Assembly: GCA_937892735.1 (NCBI GenBank)
Contig: CALBGL010000134.1
Location: 1-37,157 of the forward strand
Direction: 5' to 3'
Length of the DNA stretch: 37,157 nt
Source: an uncultured Clostridia bacterium
GTDB lineage: Bacteria; Bacillota; Clostridia; Lachnospirales; Bianqueaceae
Shown here piece by piece: positions 33,033 to 37,157 of the stretch. The position numbers and the translations under genes are program-made. How positions within the stretch are numbered: position 1 is the first letter of the stretch; each line of letters opens with the position of its first letter. Under the pieces are notes generated by a model. It saw only the letters and a program-made list of their open reading frames with translations. It did no database searches and was not told the origin of the DNA.

Positions 33033-33448
33033 GAGAACAGGAATTGCTGAAGAAAGCAGAAGAGGCCAGTCAGCACGCATATGCGCCCTATTCACATTTT
33101 CAGGTGGGGGCTGCGCTACTGTGCGCGGACGGGAATATCTATACAGGATGTAATGTGGAAAATGCCTCTTACGGGCTTTGTATGTGCGCGGAGCGGGTAG
33201 CGATTGGAAAAGCGGTATCGGAGGGGAAGTGCCGGATTGATAAGATCGCGATCGTGGGACGAGAAGAAGGCAGTACGTTTCGGTCTATTTGTTCTCCATG
33301 CGGCGCTTGCAGACAAGTGATTGCTGAGTTTTCTGACGAGAATACGAGAGTGATTACCGGAAACAGTAACGGAGAGTGGAAAGAATGGTCGGTGCAAGAG
33401 ATGCTGCCGGCAGCTTTTGAAATGGAGGAGTCCAATGAGAGCCTATGA
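33029..33448 (+). CDS. cdd: Cytidine deaminase
   Basis: This 139-aa zinc enzyme converts (deoxy)cytidine to (deoxy)uridine. ATG 33029 overlaps the deoB stop and has GCGGAG 8 bp upstream; ATG 33023 is too close to that site. The zinc site is CNVENASYGLCMCAERVA and CSPCGACRQVI, the tetrameric cytidine deaminase pattern with cysteine ligands. It feeds uridine to the phosphorylase gene that overlaps its end by 14 bp. Confidence 0.97.
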   Translation: MREQELLKKAEEASQHAYAPYSHFQVGAALLCADGNIYTGCNVENASYGLCMCAERVAIGKAVSEGKCRIDKIAIVGREEGSTFRSICSPCGACRQVIAEFSDENTRVITGNSNGEWKEWSVQEMLPAAFEMEESNESL

Positions 33449-34724
33449 TCTGTTGGAAAAGAAGAAAAAAGGAGAAGAACTGAGTCAGGAAGAACTTCGA
33501 TTTCTAATCGACGGATATGTACAGGAAGAAATACCGGATTATCAGATGGCAGCGATGCTGATGGCTGTCTGCCTGCGAGGTATGACCGATCAGGAAACAG
33601 AAACGATGACGCAGATCATGCGCTCGTCCGGCGCGCAGGTAGATCTTGCGGGAATAGAAGGTACTACTGTAGATAAGCATAGCACCGGGGGCGTAGGCGA
33701 TAAGACAACGTTGATTTTGGCCCCGGCCATAGCAGCATTAGGAGGCCGGGTGATGAAGATGAGCGGCCGAGGACTGGGATATACAGGAGGAACGATTGAT
33801 AAACTGGAATCGATTCCGGGATTTCGGACAGCCTTATCAATAGAGGAGGCTGTGACACAGGTCAATCAGATCGGGGTATGCATCATAGGACAGAGCGAAG
33901 ATCTGGCGCCTGCGGATAAAAAAATCTATGCGCTGCGGGACCTGACCGCAACGGTGGACAGTGTGCCTTTAATTGCGGCCAGCATTATGAGTAAGAAGCT
34001 GGCGGTGGGAAATCAAGGGATTGTACTGGATGTGACCTATGGCAGCGGCGCGTTTATGAAAACACCCGAGGCAGCTGTCCAGTTGGCGCAGAAGATGATC
34101 CATATCGGCCGCGGCGCGGGGCGCAAGATGGCGGCGGTAATCAGCAGCATGGAGATTCCGCTGGGACATTACGTAGGAAATTTGTGTGAGATCCGGGAGG
34201 CTATCGATATGCTATGTGGGAGAGGCCCGGAGGATTTGATAACAGTCTGTGCAGAATTGGGAAGCGCGATGTGGTCTCTATGCTGTGACAAGGATAGGGA
34301 GACTTGCAGGAAAGAGTTTCTCGGTGTATTGCAGAATGGGAGGGCCTTTGAGAAGTTCCAGCAAATGGTTCGTGCGCAAGGAGGAGATCTGGATGCGGCC
34401 TTGGAGCAAAAGGCAAAGTATACACAGGAGATTTGCGCGTGGAAAAGCGGATTTGTAACACATATGGATACAGAGAAGATCGGGACCGCGGTCATGACGC
34501 TGGGGGCTGGAAGAAAGCGTAAGGAAGATTCGATTGATCCATTAGCAGGACTTTTTGTATCTCATAAGACCGGGGAATATATCGAAGAAGGAGAACTTCT
34601 TTTTCGAATGGAAGCCAGCAATGGGGAACGGTTTGTGTCAGCGGCGGAGATTCTTCGCGGCGCGGTGACTATTGAGAAAGATCCGGTATGTACGCCGTCG
34701 CTCCTATATGAGATTCTGCATTGA
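33435..34724 (+). CDS. pdp: Pyrimidine-nucleoside phosphorylase
   Basis: This 429-aa enzyme splits (deoxy)uridine or thymidine with phosphate into base and pentose 1-phosphate. ATG 33435 follows AATGGAGGAG; the longer frame lies inside cdd. The family phosphate/substrate loop is KHSTGGVGDKTTLILAP followed by MSGRGLGYTGGTIDKLESIPG. Gram-positive Pdp accepts both uridine and thymidine, so I prefer Pdp over DeoA, though either name is possible. Its stop codon lies inside the next gene's -35 box. Confidence 0.95.
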   Translation: MRAYDLLEKKKKGEELSQEELRFLIDGYVQEEIPDYQMAAMLMAVCLRGMTDQETETMTQIMRSSGAQVDLAGIEGTTVDKHSTGGVGDKTTLILAPAIAALGGRVMKMSGRGLGYTGGTIDKLESIPGFRTALSIEEAVTQVNQIGVCIIGQSEDLAPADKKIYALRDLTATVDSVPLIAASIMSKKLAVGNQGIVLDVTYGSGAFMKTPEAAVQLAQKMIHIGRGAGRKMAAVISSMEIPLGHYVGNLCEIREAIDMLCGRGPEDLITVCAELGSAMWSLCCDKDRETCRKEFLGVLQNGRAFEKFQQMVRAQGGDLDAALEQKAKYTQEICAWKSGFVTHMDTEKIGTAVMTLGAGRKRKEDSIDPLAGLFVSHKTGEYIEEGELLFRMEASNGERFVSAAEILRGAVTIEKDPVCTPSLLYEILH

Positions 34725-34749
34725 CAAAAAACGGGGTGTATGCTATATT
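34721..34749 (+). promoter_or_regulatory. Consensus promoter overlapping the pdp stop codon
   Basis: A perfect TTGACA (34721-34726) contains the pdp TGA stop (34722-34724). After 17 bp comes TATATT (34744-34749), 39 bp before the ATG of the zinc-ribbon protein. Confidence 0.8.
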
Positions 34750-34787
34750 GGATAAGCTTATGCTACTAAAGAAAGGCGGGGACTTTC

Positions 34788-35723
34788 ATGCACAGGTGTC
34801 CGATGTGCGGAAACGAGAATGAGGAGGATGCAAAGGTCTGTTCGCAGTGTGGCAGAAACCTGAAGGAACAGGAAGCGGATGTGGAGGAAGTCAGCGATTT
34901 GCCGGCAGAAGATTGGATAGAGACAGCGGAAGCGTCCACGAGAGCGCTCCAGATTCTGAAAAGGAGCGCGGGATCGACTGTACTGCATATAGCGATCTTT
35001 CTGTATATGTTGATGGTTATCTATAATATCGCTTCCCTGGTTCTTGACGAGATGATCTTCTTCAAAATTATCATGTTGGCGCAGCGAATCATGGAAGAAA
35101 CGATGGCACTTCCGGCGGGGATTCTGAGCGAGATATCCGAGAAGGTGTTCTCGGTTTCCAATTTTGCAGCGCTTTTCATCCTATTGCCAGAAGTGCTTTG
35201 TTTTCTTGGAATGGTGATGTATACAATGTCAGCTTCGCGTATAACCGAACCGAGCAAAGATACGGGCGGGTTGACGCTGATTCAAGCTGCGGTTTTCATA
35301 GAACTCTTTTTTTATCTGACCATTGGATTTGTGATTATGGGAATTTTTGCAGTTAGTATGATAAGAGAATGGGAAATGGGAGTCCTGAATCCAGAAAGTT
35401 TAACGGTGTATCTGGTATTGCTCGGCGCAGCACTGGTTGTGATTTTAATGGTGCTGTTTTACGAGATCGGGGTGATTCGAACGATTCGAAGTCTGAAATG
35501 TACGATACGTACGGGAAATCCGAATGATGATATATCTGGATACGTTATTTTCATGAATTTTGTGATGAGCTCTGTGGTTCTTGTTTTTTCATTTCTGATG
35601 ATTCCGTATACAGAGGTGGAGGGTTTTATCGTATCTGCTGTGGGAACGCTGGTCACCATTTTGCTCACAAGCGGGCTGATCTGGTATCGAAAAAAGATGC
35701 GGCAGATCGTTGGCAGAATCTAA
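34788..35723 (+). CDS. Zinc-ribbon polytopic membrane protein, unknown function
   Basis: This 311-aa protein starts at ATG 34788 behind AAAGGCGGGG. The N-terminus is a zinc ribbon (CPMCGNENEEDAKVCSQCG, residues 4-22) followed by an acidic linker. About five hydrophobic helices then span the membrane (about residues 67-85, 115-145, 165-195, 207-228 and 252-295). Such zinc-ribbon membrane proteins are frequent in Clostridia and have no known function. It has its own promoter and a strong terminator, so it is a single-gene unit. Confidence 0.8.
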   Translation: MHRCPMCGNENEEDAKVCSQCGRNLKEQEADVEEVSDLPAEDWIETAEASTRALQILKRSAGSTVLHIAIFLYMLMVIYNIASLVLDEMIFFKIIMLAQRIMEETMALPAGILSEISEKVFSVSNFAALFILLPEVLCFLGMVMYTMSASRITEPSKDTGGLTLIQAAVFIELFFYLTIGFVIMGIFAVSMIREWEMGVLNPESLTVYLVLLGAALVVILMVLFYEIGVIRTIRSLKCTIRTGNPNDDISGYVIFMNFVMSSVVLVFSFLMIPYTEVEGFIVSAVGTLVTILLTSGLIWYRKKMRQIVGRI

Positions 35724-35735
35724 AAGAATGGTTTG

Positions 35736-35775
35736 TTGTCGGTTTTGCGCTTCGGTGCGGAAACCGACAATTTTT
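35736..35775 (+). terminator. Strong terminator with UUCG tetraloop
   Basis: TTGTCGGTTT (35736-35745) pairs with AAACCGACAA (35761-35770), with an inner GCGC-TTCG-GTGC stem-loop and a following TTTTT. The C(UUCG)G loop is especially stable. It lies 13 bp after the zinc-ribbon gene stop. The remaining 90 bp to the sigma gene show no clear promoter pair. Confidence 0.92.
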
Positions 35776-35865
35776 ATAAGAAAAGAGAGCGCTGAAAAAA
35801 ATGAAAAAGGCTGCAAGATTTTCCGATTTTCGTTGTATAGGTTATTGTGGAAAGGAAGAAAACCA

Positions 35866-36417
35866 ATGCGGGATGAAAGGATCGTCGCTCTTTTAAGGAA
35901 AAAGAGTGAGAGGGGGCTCCGCGCTTTGGCGGAGAAGTATGGCCGCCTGTTGCACTATGTTGCATCAGGAATATTGCGCAATCGTCCGGAGGATGTGGAG
36001 GAATGCCTGAATGATGTGTACCTGCATATCTGGGCGCATGCGGAAACCTTTGATTTTGAGAAAGCATCCTTGCCCACATATCTGAAGGTTCTCACCAGAA
36101 ATGCCTCGATTAACAGACTGAAATGGCTGCAAAGGCGAGAAGGCACGGGGTGGGATCTCGAAGACTGGGAAAGTATTGAGATGTATGCGGATGAGCGTCA
36201 GGACGTGGAAAGAACGGTACTGGGCAGAGAGGATGTCCGCAAGCTGGAGAGGATGATCGAGGAGATGGAGGCGTTGGATCGAGAGATCTTGCTGCGCCGG
36301 TATTTCTATCTGCAATCTTCCAGAGAGATTTCACAGTATACAGGGATGAGTATATCCGCCATTGACAGCCGGTTAAGCAGGCTGCGGGCGCGGATTCGAA
36401 AAGAATTTAAGGAGTAG
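35866..36417 (+). CDS. ECF-type RNA polymerase sigma factor
   Basis: This encodes 183 aa. ATG 35866 was chosen because GGAAAGGAAG lies 7 bp upstream; the longer frame runs back through the terminator. Region 2 is at about 22-88, with DVEECLNDVYLHIWAHAETFD and TYLKVLTRNASINRLK. Region 4 is at about 125-180, with LDREILLRRYFYLQSSREISQYTGMSISAIDSRLSRLRARIRKEF, a clear helix-turn-helix. There is no region 3 or 1.1, so it is an ECF-like sigma. The short membrane protein 3 bp downstream is a probable anti-sigma partner. Confidence 0.9.
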   Translation: MRDERIVALLRKKSERGLRALAEKYGRLLHYVASGILRNRPEDVEECLNDVYLHIWAHAETFDFEKASLPTYLKVLTRNASINRLKWLQRREGTGWDLEDWESIEMYADERQDVERTVLGREDVRKLERMIEEMEALDREILLRRYFYLQSSREISQYTGMSISAIDSRLSRLRARIRKEFKE

Positions 36418-36420
36418 AAA

Positions 36421-36657
36421 ATGGACGAGAAAAAAATGATTGACCTGTTAGGCCTGATCCAGCCTGGGTTACTGGAGGATCATATCGCGGAACGGGATTA
36501 TCAAACCGTAAAAAAATGTATCCGCAAGCTGAAACATGCGCATCGTTGGCCCTGGATTACCTGTTTGGCCGCGGGAGGCGCGCTGGTTGCGGCAGGTGGC
36601 GCTATCCTGGCCAGGTATCTGGTCATTCTGCGTAAAGCGTCTCGGCGTATGGTATAG
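36421..36657 (+). CDS. Short one-helix membrane protein, probable anti-sigma partner
   Basis: This 78-aa protein starts 3 bp after the sigma stop. A helical cytoplasmic N-terminus (MIDLLGLIQPGLLEDHIAER) of the kind seen at the start of clostridial sigma-associated proteins is followed by basic residues and one hydrophobic helix (about 44-66) with a short basic end. It has no extracellular sensor domain, unlike most anti-sigma factors. The role is inferred from position and shape. It could instead be truncated. Confidence 0.6.
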   Translation: MDEKKMIDLLGLIQPGLLEDHIAERDYQTVKKCIRKLKHAHRWPWITCLAAGGALVAAGGAILARYLVILRKASRRMV

Positions 36658-36718
36658 AGATGTGATGAGAGTACCGCAGGGTACGGTATGTTATCATGTA
36701 TGTTTGAGGAGGATTCTG

Positions 36719-37157
36719 ATGAAGACACGAGTGAATGAATTGTTGGGAATTACCTATCCGATTATTCAAGGAGGTATGGCTTGGGTGGCGGAACACCATC
36801 TGGCGGGGGCTGTGTCCGCTGCGGGAGGCCTTGGCCTGATTGGCGCGGCCAGCGCACCAGCGGAGTGGGTGAGGAGCGAAATCCGTAAGGTCAGAGAAAT
36901 GACCGATCGCCCCTTTGGCGTCAATATCATGCTGATGAGTCCCTATGCGGCAGAAGTGGCGCAGGTGGTGGCGGAGGAAAAGGTTCCGGTCGTGACGACA
37001 GGAGCGGGAAATCCGGAGCCTTTTATGCCGATGTGGAAGGAAACGGGAGTCAAAGTGATTCCTGTTATCGCGTCGGTTTCTCTGGCAAGACGCATGGAAC
37101 GGCTGGGAGCTGATGCGGTTGTCGCAGAAGGCTGTGAATCCGGCGGACATATTGGGG
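36719..37157 (+). CDS. FabK-like enoyl-ACP reductase / nitronate monooxygenase family, N-terminal part
   Basis: The first 146 residues are in the window and the gene runs off the end. ATG 36719 follows GAGGAGG. The FMN-dependent TIM-barrel family pattern is clear: YPIIQGGMAWVAEHHLAGAVS, GGLGLIGAAS, RPFGVNIML, VPVVTTGAG and AVVAEGCESGGHIG. Both FabK and nitronate monooxygenases share these. The MAWVAE and EGCESGGHIG wording favours FabK, enoyl-ACP reductase II of fatty acid synthesis. No other fatty acid genes are in view. Confidence 0.85.
   Translation, partial: MKTRVNELLGITYPIIQGGMAWVAEHHLAGAVSAAGGLGLIGAASAPAEWVRSEIRKVREMTDRPFGVNIMLMSPYAAEVAQVVAEEKVPVVTTGAGNPEPFMPMWKETGVKVIPVIASVSLARRMERLGADAVVAEGCESGGHIG

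Noticed and set aside
36669..36693. Hairpin GTACC-GCAG-GGTAC before the FabK-like gene
   Set aside because: The stem is only 5 bp, with no T tract and no regulatory context, so chance is likely.
1..37157. tRNA, rRNA, CRISPR or insertion-sequence content
   Set aside because: I scanned for T-loop-like GTTCRA contexts, regular direct repeats and transposase motifs. The GGTTC-like hits fall inside conserved proteins, and the only tandem repeat is the coding YGYGK array.

Overview
The window looks like a chromosomal segment of an anaerobic, low-to-mid GC Firmicute of the class Clostridia, most likely Lachnospiraceae. The evidence is AGGAGG-type ribosome sites, sigma-A style promoters (TTGNNN-17-TATAAT), VanRS-type two-component genes, a type-1 polyphosphate kinase locus, a PHP-family PhnPP in the C-P lyase operon, and a clostridial deo operon. 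Genes are dense, with many 1-14 bp overlaps. I saw no insertion sequence, phage gene, CRISPR array, rRNA or tRNA, and every large reading frame appears intact.

Region 1 (1-5960), cell envelope and signalling. The tail of a GtrA-family membrane protein is followed by a promoter and a three-gene operon: a secreted Ig-like repeat protein, a Wzz/BY-kinase fusion with an intact P-loop, and a second Wzz/BY-kinase fusion whose P-loop lysine is lost but which carries a ten-tyrosine Gly/Tyr/Lys tail. An OmpR-type regulator and a VanS-like histidine kinase follow.

Region 2 (5961-14300), RNA editing, polyphosphate and HD-domain genes. tadA, ppx and ppk overlap or nearly touch, then come a double-ACT protein, a small one-helix membrane protein, a protein with two tandem HD domains, and a small two-helix membrane protein. 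This run converges on a TetR gene, which diverges from an extended-SDR gene with its own promoter.

Region 3 (14301-26055), phosphonate uptake and C-P lyase. A divergent PhnF-like GntR/UTRA regulator precedes phnD-phnC-phnE-phnE-phnG-phnH-phnI-phnJ-phnK-phnM, an inositol-monophosphatase-family gene, phnL and a PHP-family gene matching PhnPP. The binding protein, ATPase and two permeases import phosphonate. PhnGHIJKLM convert it to 5-phosphoribosyl 1,2-cyclic phosphate. The PHP enzyme should open and dephosphorylate this to ribose 5-phosphate, which explains why phnP and phnN are absent. The phosphatase-like gene and a four-cysteine insertion in PhnK are the least expected elements.

Region 4 (26056-31000, mostly minus strand). 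A small uncharacterised gene, htpG and trpS form one operon. A stand-alone GltD-like NADPH oxidoreductase has its own promoter and terminator.

Region 5 (31100-37157). A deoC-deoB-cdd-pdp nucleoside salvage operon funnels pentose phosphates to central metabolism. It is followed by a zinc-ribbon polytopic membrane protein, an ECF-type sigma factor with a short one-helix partner, and the start of a FabK-like flavoenzyme cut by the window end.
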